Below are positions 47,281-59,499 of a DNA stretch of 64,000 nt, piece after piece; positions within the stretch are counted from its first letter, which is position 1; each line of letters begins with the position of its first letter. The stretch comes from Pomphorhynchus laevis (taxonomy: Eukaryota > Acanthocephala > Palaeacanthocephala > Echinorhynchida > Pomphorhynchidae), in NCBI GenBank assembly GCA_012934845.2, contig WNNJ02001749.1, positions 117,514-181,513 on the forward strand, written 5' to 3'. The notes beneath the pieces were generated by a model. The model searched no databases. It saw only the letters and a list, made by a program, of their open reading frames with translations, and was not told the DNA's origin. Both the position numbers and the translations under genes were made by a program.

Positions 47281-48532
47281 AACATTTTCGAAAACGATTA
47301 TGATTTTAAATTATACTTTTTAAATCATCATTTTTAAACTGCAAAAATCTGAAATTATATAAATGAATAAATCAGAAAATTACTTATATTGTCTATATAG
47401 TTTGATATTCCAAGAATTAAAACTTTTACATCTAGCTTTTGATTAGTTTTCGGGACTATTGACTTATCTTTAAACGAAACCACGTGAATTACATATGAAT
47501 ATATAGAACTTAAGATAAAGAACAACCGAATCATGGAATTGCTTGCCAAAATCGTCACAATATTAATGGTTTAAGTTAATTAATATAATTAAGATTAATT
47601 AATTTTATTGAATTTTAGAATATTTTTGAAAACTTAATCGCATCAGATCATGAATATACCAATATTAAACCTACAATAGCTATTTCGCCAACAGATGTTT
47701 TGGATAGAAGTGCGAAGCACATTTTGTAAAATATAAAAATGACTAACAATTTTATACGAGAGACGTAAAAACTATTTCAAAATATCGGTATAATGAAGAA
47801 AAAGTACGTATATTTTTGAAAGTTAATGTTCAATTGACTAGTGGATATAAGTGCAAATATTTATAATTGGAAGATATTGCTGCACGAACCTTGGAGTCCA
47901 CAAAATGATGAAGTCAACATCATTACAAAATGATGTTTTTAATGTTAGATCAACATTTATGCAATACACAGTGAATTGCGAATATGAAATTGTAGACGTT
48001 CAAACAATATTTGACTAACTTAGATTTCAAAGCAACATGACCCCAATCCGCTATAATTAAACAGAGATGTCCAGATCTTCAGAGATATCTAAAAGAAACA
48101 TTTTTCATTCATAATTCATTTATCGCTTATTTTTATCGCATACTCATAATCTAGAATTAATTAAAAACAATGAATTAAGGAAAATGTTATCAAAAGATTA
48201 TTAATGTTATATAGATTAAATAATAACGTAAATTATTATTAAAATAATAATAACAATAAAAATTTAATATGAAGTCTTCATATAAAGTTATAATAGTTAC
48301 TTAAATGCATACTTTGGTATGCTGATTAATAGTAAAAGCTCGAATATATCTAAGATAAAAATTTGGAAAGATTATATATTTGATAAAATTAAAAATAAAA
48401 TGAAAATAACAAACAAATGCTATCAAAAGGGTATAAATATAGATTAAGGGCATAAATACCCTTAAAGAGTATAAATAAAGATTAAATATACAATAAAATA
48501 TAAATATCCTTTGATATAAATACCCGTTAATG
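47281..48532. other. AT-rich stretch, no firm gene
   Basis: Possible exon pair on the plus strand: MELLAKIVTILM up to 47569, a 70-nt GT-AG gap, then NIFENLIASDHEYTNIKP and a stop near 47735. No family is recognised, so I leave it as a hint. Otherwise AT-rich. Confidence 0.3.
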
Positions 48533-50995
48533 GGGTAGATGCCTCTACATGGAAACAAATGCTAACTTCTTTTGATAGAGATTCAATGGCGTTGGCTGAT
48601 GCATTGGCCGGTTTAACAAGAAGACTTGTATCGGGTATTGTACCAAAAGGTTCAACTTCAGCACTTGTAGCCTCCAGGTTAATCGCAGTTGCAAAGAATA
48701 ACGGAATCCGACCCATAGGGGTGGGCGAGGTGTATCGTCGGATTATTTTAAAGGTAATTCTCAAAACAATTTATATGCATATTCAGAGCGTCGCTGGTAC
48801 TATGCAATTATGCGCAGGACAAAGATGTGGAGCGGAATACATAGTACGTAGTTTACGATCATCTCTAATGGAAAAACGTGATTCTTGTATGCTTCTAATT
48901 GACGCAAAGAATGCATTCAACTGTGTAAATCGTAAGATGGCACTAGCAAACATGAAAAATGTATGTCCGCCTTTGCTTAATGTGTTAACGAACATGTATT
49001 CGGAGGATCCTATGATGATAGGAGACGATATAATATTGTCTCGCGAAGGGTTCACACAGAGTGATCCTCTGTCTATGGTTGCATTCGCGGCTTCTACAAT
49101 TCCTTTAATATTGCGTTTGAAGGAGGCATTTCCGTCTGTCCAACAGATGTGGTATGCAGATGATGTATCTTGCATTGGGGAGGCGGGTGTTCTTTACCAA
49201 TATCTTGAAATGATGAAGGACATTGGTCCGTATTATGGTTTTTACATCAATACTCAGAAATGCCAGTTAATCTCTAGATCTAATAATGATATAGCAAGGT
49301 CAATATTTGCGGGTAGTGAAATTCTAGTTTCACACCTAGGCGCTGAAGTTCTTGGGTGTCCAATCGGATATAGCTACTATGAGCGGAAATGGGTGGAACA
49401 TAAGGTTGATAAATGGAGTAAGATGGTTAGACGCTTATCGGAAATATCCGAAACATGTGCTCAACAGACTTATCTAGCTTTCATTTTTGCGTTACAACAT
49501 AAATGGACATATGTTTTTCGTGCGTGCAAATGTGAAAAATCATGGTTACAAGTACTAGAATTGGAAATAAGGAAAAGCTTATTGCCGGGGATACTGGGGA
49601 TGAGTGAAATTATGGAGGACATAAGGCAATTAGTTGAACTTCCTACATCTAGCGGAGGCATCGGGATTTTAAATCCTTGCGAGCTGGTAATCCAGGAATG
49701 GAATTGGTCTGAAAAAATGTGTTTACCTTTATTAAATGGATACGTAGGACAAGAATTACTTGAGAAACAAAGACTGGTAAATATCGGAATTCGGGGTGAA
49801 AAGGAGATTTTTAACGAGTTAAAACACAGTAAGATTATTGCAGAACTGGATAATTACACAAAAATGCCTTAATTCATGCATCAGAAAAATGCGCATCAAT
49901 CTGACTATCTTCAAGGATTAGCGAAGATAGGCAGTATTGTCTAAATAATCATCAGTTTTATGATGGGCTTGCCGCTAGATATGGATGGCAATTAAAAGAC
50001 GCTCCGACAAAATGTGTTTGTGGAGAACTTAACAACGTATCGCACACACTATCTTGCAAAACAGGGGGCTTTACAATTGTTCGACATAATGTGATGCGCG
50101 ACATTATAGCAGGTATGTTATCTGCAACATGTAAGGCTATTGAAATTGAGCCGGTCCTACTTCCTGTTGAGTCTTCTTACAAATTTGATAGAATAACAAC
50201 GTGTAAGGATATGAATGCACGCATTGATGTTGCATGCAGTGGTTTATACGGGGATTCGACAGAGCGGTCTTTTCTAGACATTTGCGTTTATAACGTTCAT
50301 GCTCCATCGTATGCCAATCGAAGCCCTCATAGTTTGTTTGAGTATCATCACAACAGAAAGCAGGCCAAATATTTAGAGCGAGTATCTAGGGTCGATCGTG
50401 CTTCATTCATTCCAGTTATTTTTTCATCGTCTGGCGGAATCAGTAGAGAGTCACATGCATTGCTTAAGAGAATAGCGTCAATACAGGCCTTAAGAGGGGA
50501 CAATAACTACAGTGATTGTATCGCTACGTTACGTCGAAAGATCGGGTTTGGTCTAATAAAATAAAATTCTTGGTGTTTTCGATGCCGTCGTCAGAGGTCT
50601 GAAGAGATATAGTTATAATATATATTTATAATGAGGTTAAACTTTTTGTCTAGTATTTGACTATTTGATTTGTCTTGTGTTCAATGTAATTTTGTGTAAT
50701 AATAAAAAAACATATACCTTATTATAAGGTATAACATATACCTTATTAATGTTATCGTTCCTCCCGCGGTAAAGCCGTCTATATTGGACAAGAAGATCCA
50801 TCATTCGCAACAGTGGTATACTCTATTGACAATGACGGGGACTTGACGCTACCTGCGAGTTTAAAAAATACTGACGAACACTAACTTGTATCGGTGACTT
50901 CGTAATCGTGTTGACAAACAATGTTTTGATGTGTTTGACGGGCCCATTTGCGGGAACCCTTTGTATATTCGTAACCAAATTGTTTAAAAAAAATT
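48533..50995 (+). mobile_element. RLE-type element, second large copy, 5'-truncated
   Basis: Homology to the 40-43 kb copy begins at VDASTWKQML (about 48531), equivalent to about residue 300, so the N-terminus is missing. The 3' tail carries GGGCCCATTTGCGGGAACCC (50940-50959) and ends in an A-rich run near 50990. Protein similarity to the 40-kb copy is moderate, so this is a different subfamily. Confidence 0.87.
48559..50564 (+). pseudogene. RLE-type element RT (48559-49872) and nuclease (50091-50564)
   Basis: RT frame of 437 codons: IRPIGVGEVYRRIILKV, LLIDAKNAFNCVNRKMAL (motif A), EGFTQSDPLSM (motif B with S for the usual G) and MWYADDV (motif C). After a break between 49872 and 50091 the nuclease follows: CVCGELNNVSHTLSC knuckle (about 50010-50060), NARIDVACSG and ERSFLDICVYN acidic pair, YHHNRKQAKYLERV and LRRKIGFGL. 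The equivalent of the 42708 stop is a Pro codon (CCA) here. Confidence 0.85.
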
Positions 50996-51059
50996 ATATA
51001 CCCAAAAAATATCCCTTATTATAATTATTATAAGGTGTGCAAATTATTTATATTTATAT

Positions 51060-52260
51060 AAATAATATAGGTATATAACTATACCTATATTATATTGGAA
51101 TTTAAAATTAAATCTTTTAAATGTATATTAAAACGTGTTTTATCAGATAATAAAACTATACCTATATTATATTGGAATCTAAAATTGCATAAAAATCCAA
51201 TAAAACCTAGGTTCATATGTAGTGCGTTTAAATATACATTAAAACCACTTTCTGTCTATATGAATAAAATACTTAAAGTAATTAAAGCACACTTTTAAAA
51301 AATATTGCAAGGTAATCGAAATTAATACTGGTATAAAACACTATTTCAGTATTAATTCTACAAAAGAATTTTTAGAACAGACAAAAGGAATAAATTTTCA
51401 AAATATAAATAAATACGATTTTAGTACTCTTTATACAAATCTAGGTTTAGTATATATTAAAGAAGCGTTAGTAAAATTAATTAACCTTATATTCGGAAAA
51501 AGATATACATATATATGTTATAATAATTATAACGCCTATCTAACAAAAATTAAATCATCAAGTAAATATAAATATATGGATAAAATTGAATTAATAGAAT
51601 CCTTAAATATTTTTATAAATCAAAATAATTTAAAGGTAGTGACATTTATATTTAGAAAAATAAAAGGTGTTTCAATGATAGGTAATAGTATCCCAATTAT
51701 AGCTGACTTATTTTTAAGCTTTATAGAATATGAATTTGTTCATAACTGTTTAAAAAATAAATCTAAATTATATAAAGATTTGACATATATGCTTCGATAA
51801 ATTGATGGTATATGTGTATTTAACTCTAACAAGTTTTATTCAAGTAGCGAACAAATTTATCCAAGTAGCCTCTTTCTTAATAAAATCAATATAATGATAA
51901 AGAAGGTATATATCTAGATATGAACATTAAATTAACATCAATTGAAATAACTTTTAATTTATATTGTAAAGATGACATATTTAAATTTACAAGAAACATA
52001 TTTTTGCATTAGCATTCATGCATACCATATAATATAAAATATAATACATTAAATAATGAAATTTTAAGAATTGCAGCAATTTGTAACGATATTGGCTTTC
52101 TTCAAAATCATTTAAATAATTTAATAGATACATATTTTAAACTTGGCTACTATAAAAATACCATCAAACAGAAAATAGTAAAATATATAAATCAACACAA
52201 TAATATTAAATAAATTTAAAATCATTAGCGGAAAATTTTTATGGATGAATTGGCCCCGCT
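51060..52260 (+). mobile_element. Penelope-like reverse transcriptase, larger fragment
   Basis: Frames include PILYWNLKLHKNPIKPRFI (RT start), YDFSTLYTNL (motif A type), [20 protein letters not shown] (motif B type) and a motif C region paralleling the 24.7-kb copy. The YWxxKLHK and DFSTLYT wording fits Penelope-like or closely allied RTs. No endonuclease domain can be seen. Broken copy; the same 3' module follows at 52.3 kb. Confidence 0.65.
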
Positions 52261-52299
52261 GATGAAAATCATCAGCGGAGCCAAATTGTATACTTTGTA

Positions 52300-52560
52300 T
52301 TAGAATAATATACTATATAATCAAATTTAATCAGAGGAAATACGTCCTTAGCACCTATTTGGCCACGCTGCTATGTTGGGTAGAGGAATTAGAGGTCGAA
52401 ACCTGATAGCATAGCAGTTCCTCCTTATGACCTTTAATCCCTATACTGATACAACGTCTGTTATTTATTAGTCAATTTATAAAAATGACTTTTATTTTAA
52501 ATTTCAATTTTTTATTTTAACTTGATATAAATTATAAAAAATATCATAACAATTATTTAT
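52300..52560 (+). repeat. Family-3 core and 3' end of the Penelope-like copy
   Basis: CTGCTATG (52368-52375) pairs with CATAGCAG (52410-52417). ATTAGAGGTC lies immediately before GAAAC and pairs with GACCTTTAAT further on (one G-T). The two stems interleave, giving a pseudoknot-like arrangement. The CTGATGA box is CTTATGA here. The tail GATACAACGTCTGTTATTTA matches 25.4 kb. Confidence 0.65.
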
Positions 52561-52587
52561 TTTATTATTTAATTATTAAATTTTGAT

Positions 52588-53568
52588 TTAAAAAAAAGGA
52601 TTTATTTTAACGTGGCAAATGCGTGCCAGCGCACGCTTACATGACCACCACAAAACAAGACTGTGAATCAGGTGTTGAGAAGGTGTGAACGGAGGAGGTG
52701 TTTGAATGTGATAAAGGAGGAAGCGCGGCGGACGTCGAGAGAGTTGATTCCGGGCGAGTGAAGCGGTGACTAGGAAGGATCGGAGACCGTAGTTGTTGGA
52801 GTAATTAGGAACGTGAAGTAAGAGGGTATGACAGGAACGAAGCGATAGCGAGGTGGGGCGAGTATCGTCTAAGAAAGGAAGGTTGATGAACGATGGGGAG
52901 CCGACAGCGATGAGACGAAAAGTAACGAGAAGAAGGCGGAGTTTGATGCGGATGTGGATGGTGGGCCAGGAGAGTTGGGCAAAATATGTGGATGTGTGGT
53001 CGAAGCGACGGAGACGAAAGAGCACTCGAACGGCGGTGTTGATTATTCGTTGTAGGGGTAGGATGATGGATTTTGGAGAATTGGCGAAAAGGCTAAGGCA
53101 GTAATCGATTTTAGGGAAAAGAAGCGATGAAAGAAGAGACATACAAGAACGGAAGTCGATAAGGGGGCGGATACGGCGGATGTCACGAAGAATTAAGTTA
53201 GACGAGCGGACCTTGTCACGGACGAAGGGTTTAAGGGAAAGGTGATCATCGAAATGGAAGCCTAAGAAAGTGAGATTGTGGACTATAGGGATTATCGATG
53301 AGGTAAAAGATACAATGGGAGGATATAGGCTTGGTTTACGGGGAAGGATCCACATTATTTTGGACTTTTCGGGGTTTAGAACGAGATGGAGATTGGAGAG
53401 ACGTTTGTGGATAGAAGAAAGACAGTTGGAGGCAGAAATGGCGATATCGTGTATGCGATGTGCGGGTGCATGAGCATAGATTAGAATGTCATCGGCGTAT
53501 TGCATGACGTTAAAGGAGTAAGGTTTGATAAATGGAGAGAGATCGCCAAGCAAAAGAGAGAAAAGCAA
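52588..53568 (-). pseudogene. LINE RT C-terminal half
   Basis: 326 codons: [20 protein letters not shown] with DDILIY (motif C), [36 protein letters not shown] and [17 protein letters not shown]. This copy keeps the G run that copy 1 has shortened and so preserves the join between RT and C-terminus. Near the end, LARNQLSRRPPRFLLY shows a late frame change relative to copy 1. Confidence 0.87.
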
Positions 53569-53690
53569 TGAACCTAGGACTGAACCTTGTGGGACCCCGC
53601 AAAAAAATAGGGATGGGAGGGGAGGATGAATTAGAACAGACGCGAAAGGAACGGTCGGATAGATATGAGGCGAACCATGCTACGGAGGAG
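52588..53690 (-). mobile_element. L2/CR1-like LINE, copy 3, 5'-truncated
   Basis: Very similar to 31590-32690 in copy 1, so both are young. Homology ends abruptly at about 53690, where the sequence turns AT-rich and soon runs into the GTAGACTCAGTTAGCTGA repeat edge. The 3' hairpin GCGTGC/GCACGC is intact (about 52620-52636). Confidence 0.9.
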
Positions 53691-54064
53691 GAAGATTTAG
53701 CAATATTCATATGTTTTGTTTATTTTATAATTGTATTAAATACGTAGACTCAGTTAGCTGATTTGATTTATTTAAATGAATTCTGATGTTTCTTATATTT
53801 TAATGATTTATTTATTTAAATTATTTTAATTGCAACTTTGGCGATTATTGACACATTAATTCATTAAGTTATAAATGCGATACAAAATCGGTTTGTTGAT
53901 GAATACGGTTTCGTATTGAAATGATTTCTTTGTTTACGGTAAGATCGAAATATCTGCTTTTTTCTTTTTTAATTTCATTCTCTTTATGAGAAGATAATTT
54001 TTCCTTTAAAAGAGAAAATTTCACAATAAGAGAACTTCAATTGTTTGTTTTGTATTTTAAATTT

Positions 54065-55240
54065 TCGGAAATCCCCCTGATGACCACTAATCCTTATTCT
54101 GATACAACGTTTGATATTTATAAGTCAATTGCAAGAATTGATTTTTATTTTAAATTTAAATTTTTTATTTTAACTTTATATAAATTATAAAACATTCGCT
54201 ATTCATAAATTATTTAAGTTCACACTCTTTCTGAGTACGTGTATGTGCACATATGTACACCTCATTCGCTATTCATCATGACGTTCCACAGGATGCTGTT
54301 ATCTCATTACTCCTTTTTATTGTCTATATCAATGATCTCCCATCTGTAATTCATACTGATGTCGTTATGTATGCTGACGATTTTAAGATATGGTGGTATA
54401 TTAGAGATGATAGGGACATTAAGATTCTTCAGGATGATTTGACACGTCTAGAAAAATGTTCATCGGAAAATGGTTTGAGGTTTAACCCCTCTAAATGTGC
54501 GCACATGTCCATTGGTTCTTCACTCAACTCATCGTATCATATACGTTCGTTTCATACAAGCCAAGTAAGTGAATTCAAAGATCTTTGTGTGATGATGACA
54601 AGTAGCTTAAAAACTAATGTTCACACTATATATTTGTAATCGAAGCTATCGTATTTTATAGATGTTTTTAAGTCTTTTCATCGGATAAGTCCATCAATGT
54701 TTAAGCTACTATGTTGCTCATATATTCTACCTATCCTTGAGCACGGTTTATCTGTAACTTATCCACATACTTAAAGGGAATCCTGTGACATCAAGAACCT
54801 GTTACGTAAAGGGTCGATCATGATTCCGAATTACTTCAATTTGAGATTTGACTAACGTTTAACATTTCTACGTTTCGGCACCTGAAAATATCGCAGATCA
54901 TCCATTGATTTATCAACTGCGGTCAACATTGTTGTCGACTATTGCTGCTGTTTGTTATAATAATATTATGCTATTTATTTGTTTCACATATGACATGTAC
55001 CAACATCTAGTAAATAATAATCCAGTATTGATTGAAATAATATCAATCAATTGCACATAACTTTTAACCTTTTGTGCATTTGCACATCATTCTAATGGTG
55101 ACCGTGACATTTTTATCTAATAAGTTAAGAATATCATATCATAATGCGTATTCATTTAAAAATAGGTTAAATTTGTTCGATATTTATTGATTCAATCAAA
55201 TATTGTCTACTCCAATGAATTTCGATAATGTTCGTTCCGC
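54065..55240 (+). mobile_element. Repeat tail (54065-54200) and CR1-like RT fragment (54253-55240)
   Basis: 54065-54200 repeats the 3' module of the Penelope-like copies (CTAATCCTTATTCTGATACAACG). The frame 54253-54639 then reads LLLFIVYINDLPSVIHTDVV, MYADDFKIWWYIRD and GLRFNPSKCAHMSIG, a CR1-like RT around motif C. Decayed downstream sequence to about 55240 follows the same pattern as the 38-kb LINE. Confidence 0.72.
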
Positions 55241-55690
55241 TGAATAACCCCGCTAAATCTTAACTTAGTGAAGTATTTTAACACGAATGTTATGCTTTTC
55301 TTCTTGTGTATTTTATTTTGTAAGTATGTGTATATTATCTTGTTATTAGACTGAACCATTATAACTTTTTCTCTATATGTGAAAAACGTGAGGCATCCGG
55401 CGCTTAGAAATTACACAGTCAGAATCAAACCATGCTGTGCTTCGAGAACGCTTCAGAATGTGTAATATTCATGCGTTCAAGCTGGAGTTGGATAAAGATT
55501 TAGTGAAGATAATCGATTGCGATCTGTGAAGTTTTACTTTGATTTCCCGTGATGGAAAAGAGTCTTTGACTCACTGTGTTGTCTATATAATAATTTAGTG
55601 AAGAAAATTTATTATTATCAATGCCACAATATTAGGTTCCCTCAAATGTGCCTCACAAAATATATTACATTGTTATTGTTATGTATCCGT
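55241..55690. other. Spacer, no gene recognised
   Basis: AT-rich sequence between a LINE fragment and an RLE-type fragment. A plus frame at 55598-55855 overlaps the antisense of the RLE-type C-terminus and is a shadow. Confidence 0.4.
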
Positions 55691-55699
55691 GGATTGCGA

Positions 55700-56290
55700 T
55701 CGGCTCATCACCTATCTGACGAGATGATGGAGTTAACCATTCTATTCGTGCGACGATACGCAGAGCGGCTTGCTCTTAAGCACATCGAAGCAGATTTGGC
55801 CAGTGACATGGATAAACAAGATCTGATCCTTGCCATACAAACAGAGTACCTATAATTGCGCTTGTCTGCCAGTTTCCTTGCGATTGTCTTCAGAACCGCA
55901 GTAGCCTGAGTTCCCATCCCCAACTGATGACATAATGAACGGCACGAAAGATGAGCGTTCGACAAGTTGTACCCTTTCAATATATTTTCTTGATTTCCTT
56001 CTTTCATTATATTCGTACGATGATAAGGTACTGGCATTTGAAGGAGCTAATGTATTGAATATGCAAATGTCCAAAAAAGACCGCTCCAGACGTTTGCCAA
56101 ACAAACCGCTCACAACCACATCCAATCGCGCATCAGGATCACTTGTGGTAGTCCCAGCTTCAAAGATAATATTTGGATGAACCGGTTGTAGCACAGGCTC
56201 TACTCCAACATCATGGCAGATTTCGGTTAACGTTTCGGCAATAATATCTCGAATTATATTATGCCTTATCGTGGGAAGTCCAGTTGGACT
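55700..56290 (-). mobile_element. RLE-type element, 3' fragment, minus strand
   Basis: The minus frame gives DPDARLDVVVSGLFGKRLER, FLDICIFNTLAPSNAS, YEYNERRKSRKYIERVQLVE and SFVPFIMSS, then, in another frame, RIRSCLSMSLAKSASMCLRA. Nuclease acidic pair present; RT absent. The stop-equivalent codon is Pro (CCT). It lies just 3' (on the minus strand) of another copy that starts at 56395. Confidence 0.82.
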
Positions 56291-56394
56291 TAATTATTAT
56301 TACTTAATAATTTTTTTCCAAAGACAAACATTTATTTAAATAACTAAAATTATGATAGTCAATATATGTTGTCATTTCTTATTCATATATGCCT

Positions 56395-59300
56395 ATCAGA
56401 CGCCGGCCTGTTCTTTGCTGAGCGCGGGCCGCGGATGCACATCGATATGCAGCGCGCAAGCTGGAGTCCGATACTCTCTCGGAGGTGTGATATTTCGTGA
56501 GCATAAGTGGTGCTCCTCTTTGCAGCGAGCTTGTCCGCAAGCCGTTGCAAAAATCTCGAAGCAGACTTTCTTTCACCGCCTAATCAGGAGAATACGATCG
56601 CGGAGAAACTTGCTCTCTCGATCAACGAGACGCGCTCTTGGTATTTTGAACACTTCCAGTGCTCGTGGTATTCGAAGCATGAAATTGTAGATCTGCTGAG
56701 GTTCGAAAGAGCGAATGCGTTGAAAACGCAGTTGTCGAATAAAGCTCGCTCCTAGCGGCCGCCTTAGAATCCACAACATGCTATGTCCAGCCGTGCGTCT
56801 GGATCGGATGTCGTTGCTGCGTGCTCAAAACGAATGTTGGCATCGACCTGATTCAACATTGAATTCGATCGATACACTGTCGCAAACTTCGGTGAGTGTC
56901 TTTGCCATTATGTCTCAGATTTAGTAATGCCTGATCGAGGAGTGACCACCCATTAGGACATGAGGCAGTGCTCTAGAGAAGTCGTCGAACCGCAAGAGCA
57001 GCGAGTAGGTGCGTCTGTGCATATCGTGTTGTAGCGCGCTGCAATGGCGTCGCGAGGTGTTGCGTTGTCGATACGAGTCTGCCAATTTCTAGTAGGGAAC
57101 GCAGATAACCACGAGGATCATCCCTTTACCATTGAATGCTTGATTGTTTTAAGCATATTTTCGTAGTATGCTAAGACTTGTGATAATATGATTGCCTTGT
57201 TGAGCCTGTTTTGGTTTGCGCAATGCGGTAGACCGTAAGTATTGTTCGAATCTCAATTCGGTCCCTTGCAGCCCTTCCAAATGTGGCTCGCACAACATTA
57301 GCGAGTTTTTTTATTCTTCTTCAGCGACCCGACATGGATCCATTATCCCAAGACCGCTGCAATTTCGAAGTAATGAGATGATGGGCCACAGCGAACCGCG
57401 AGAGTCATTTAATCGAAGAAGATCGTTGAACTCATTGCGTATTGTACTCTAAAGAGGGCTAAATCAATCTGGCTCACACTGAGTTGTCCGTTGCGTGTGA
57501 GCCCACTTGTATTGCAGTGATTTTGTGAAGCAAGTGTATCCGATCTGTGTGTCCAGCACTCCAACTTCAGCTAGTCGCTCGACGAGTGCGCAGAATTTTG
57601 ATACCTTCGTCTCGATAGAGTTTATAAGGTGGGGCCAATTTCCAACAGAAGCACCAAGGTTGATCGTTCCGTCGTTTCTGATTTCCACCTCAGTTTCACA
57701 AAAAAGTTGATAAATGTGTGTCGTATTGGCTGTAGGATTGTATAACGTGCATTTGGTATTCACATAGAATCCGAAAACTGGCCCTATGTAACACAAAAAA
57801 TCGAAGGCATACTTGATGTCACTTGGTGTGCCGATCATATTACCATCATCAGCATACCAGAACTGTTGGACGTCCGGAAACCTTGTCATAATCTGGTGTA
57901 TGAGCGGTAGTATAGCAATCGCGAACGCCAGCATAGCCAAGACATCCCCTTGTGTGAAGTCCTCCCTTGATTGAATAAGCTCTTAACAGATTGTGAGGTT
58001 AGAGGGATTGTCGTAAAAGTTGTGCATGACGTTTGATAATGCAGGGCAAATGCGATCTATATTAGGAATAGCAGCTCTTCTGTTGATTTTCTTGAAAGCG
58101 TTGTCAGCATCAATTGACAGAATTGACTGTGTTGGGCTTGTTTGATATTTCGTTACATACTGCCCGCGTCACGCATTCCACTCCTGCTCGTCGACCAGCA
58201 CACATCTGAATCCGTCCGCACACCTGATGGATATCATTAGACACTATCGACAAAATTACTTTCGTGATTATCCTCCTGCTGACATTGCAGATGCCGATTG
58301 GTCTGATGCTAGACTTTTTCGTCATCGCTATGAGCCTACATGTAGAAAGGGCACTGGTAACATCGTCAGGGATGTGTTCAGTGGCCAGTGCCCTAGTGAA
58401 TATGGCGAGTGATTTAGCCAGTTCTGCAGACTCCCTCCCGAACTTTGTGAGCATGTACGTCCAGGATTGCCCATCGAATCCCGAAGGACCGGCACCACCT
58501 GTTACACGCTTTGCCATTTGAACGATCAGCTCGCAACTGATCGCGTCAAAGATTACTGGATGATAGTTTGCATTTGGGACGTTACATGGCAAATCAGTGG
58601 CTGAACTATCGAGTGCTGCCGATTTAGGATGTTTGTCAGACACTAATTCGCGCACAGACTTTTCACCTATCATATAACCTGGGTCCAACGGTCATCCCGC
58701 TGCAATTTCACTTTCTAAAAAGTGCATCGCCTTACCTAATCTTTCACTTGTGACGAGGTTGATAAAGGTCTTGCGCCAATCTCGCTTGACTTTGAGCGTT
58801 CTTCTTTGGCAACATAATTGTTATAACGTGTACGCTTCTGTGAATAGGGTGTCGTAATCTTGATTGCACCATGCGCTCATCTTCCGCGCCAGCTTTTCTT
58901 TGAGCGATTTGTTAGAGGTTTAAATATCGCGTTGTAGAATGAGGTGGTCTATGACCATGGCCTTACTGAATGACTCCTGTTCGGACACGGAATATTTGTA
59001 AATTCTAACGAGCTCGGTTATGAAACGCTTGGATTCGGCACAGTGCGGCAATCGCATGAGATAAGGCTTTCAGTGTATCACACGGTCGTAGATGTCATTG
59101 ATTGAACTCACACGTGCAACGTTACTTATGGGTTTGGCACAAATGAATATCTCGGGTGTTACGGTATTATCCTCTTCATGGCTTGCTCGAGCGTCAGTGT
59201 GCCCTTGAACGTCTTTCACTGACATCGAGCAGTTACAGCAATTGACTGCTCTGCAATTGAGGCAAGAAGTATCCGCCTGGCCTATTAGCAAGATTTGCAT

Positions 59301-59400
59301 TTCGCTGCCGGTCCATTGCACATACAACAAGGAGCATATGTCGATGGCTTCCCGCGAACCATATACGTGTGTTTATTGTTGTATGTTATTCTCTTGTGTT
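56395..59400 (-). mobile_element. RLE-type element, third large copy, decayed but full span
   Basis: Minus strand, GC-richer than its surroundings. From the 5' side: ATG at 59362 with MVRGKPSTYA and CNGPAAKCKSC, the same start as the 40-kb copy. Then RT frame 58688-58110 (AGPSGFDGQSWTYML, SIRPIGICNVSRRIITKV) and 57940-57464 (FWYADDGNMIG motif C, YVNTKCTLYN). Finally the nuclease end near 56850-56600 (DPDARLD and a YHEH/RERKFLRDR stretch). Reading is broken many times. The span 59370-59440 may be 5' UTR. Confidence 0.82.
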
Positions 59401-59499
59401 GTATGTGTAAGTAGTTAGTATATCATTAATACAATTAATTGGACGATTTGAAAGCTGAACGATTAGAAAGTGTATTTAAGAATCAAGACATTTTTTATT

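Noticed and set aside
47534-47735. Two-exon small gene on the plus strand
   Set aside because: The frame and splice sites are possible, but the protein is unrecognised and short and the surroundings are AT-rich, so chance cannot be excluded.
52350-52440. Canonical type I hammerhead in the family-3 repeats
   Set aside because: The CTGATGA-like box is not in the required place between stem I and stem II, and part of it pairs in the long stem. Only a hammerhead-like or derived structure can be claimed.
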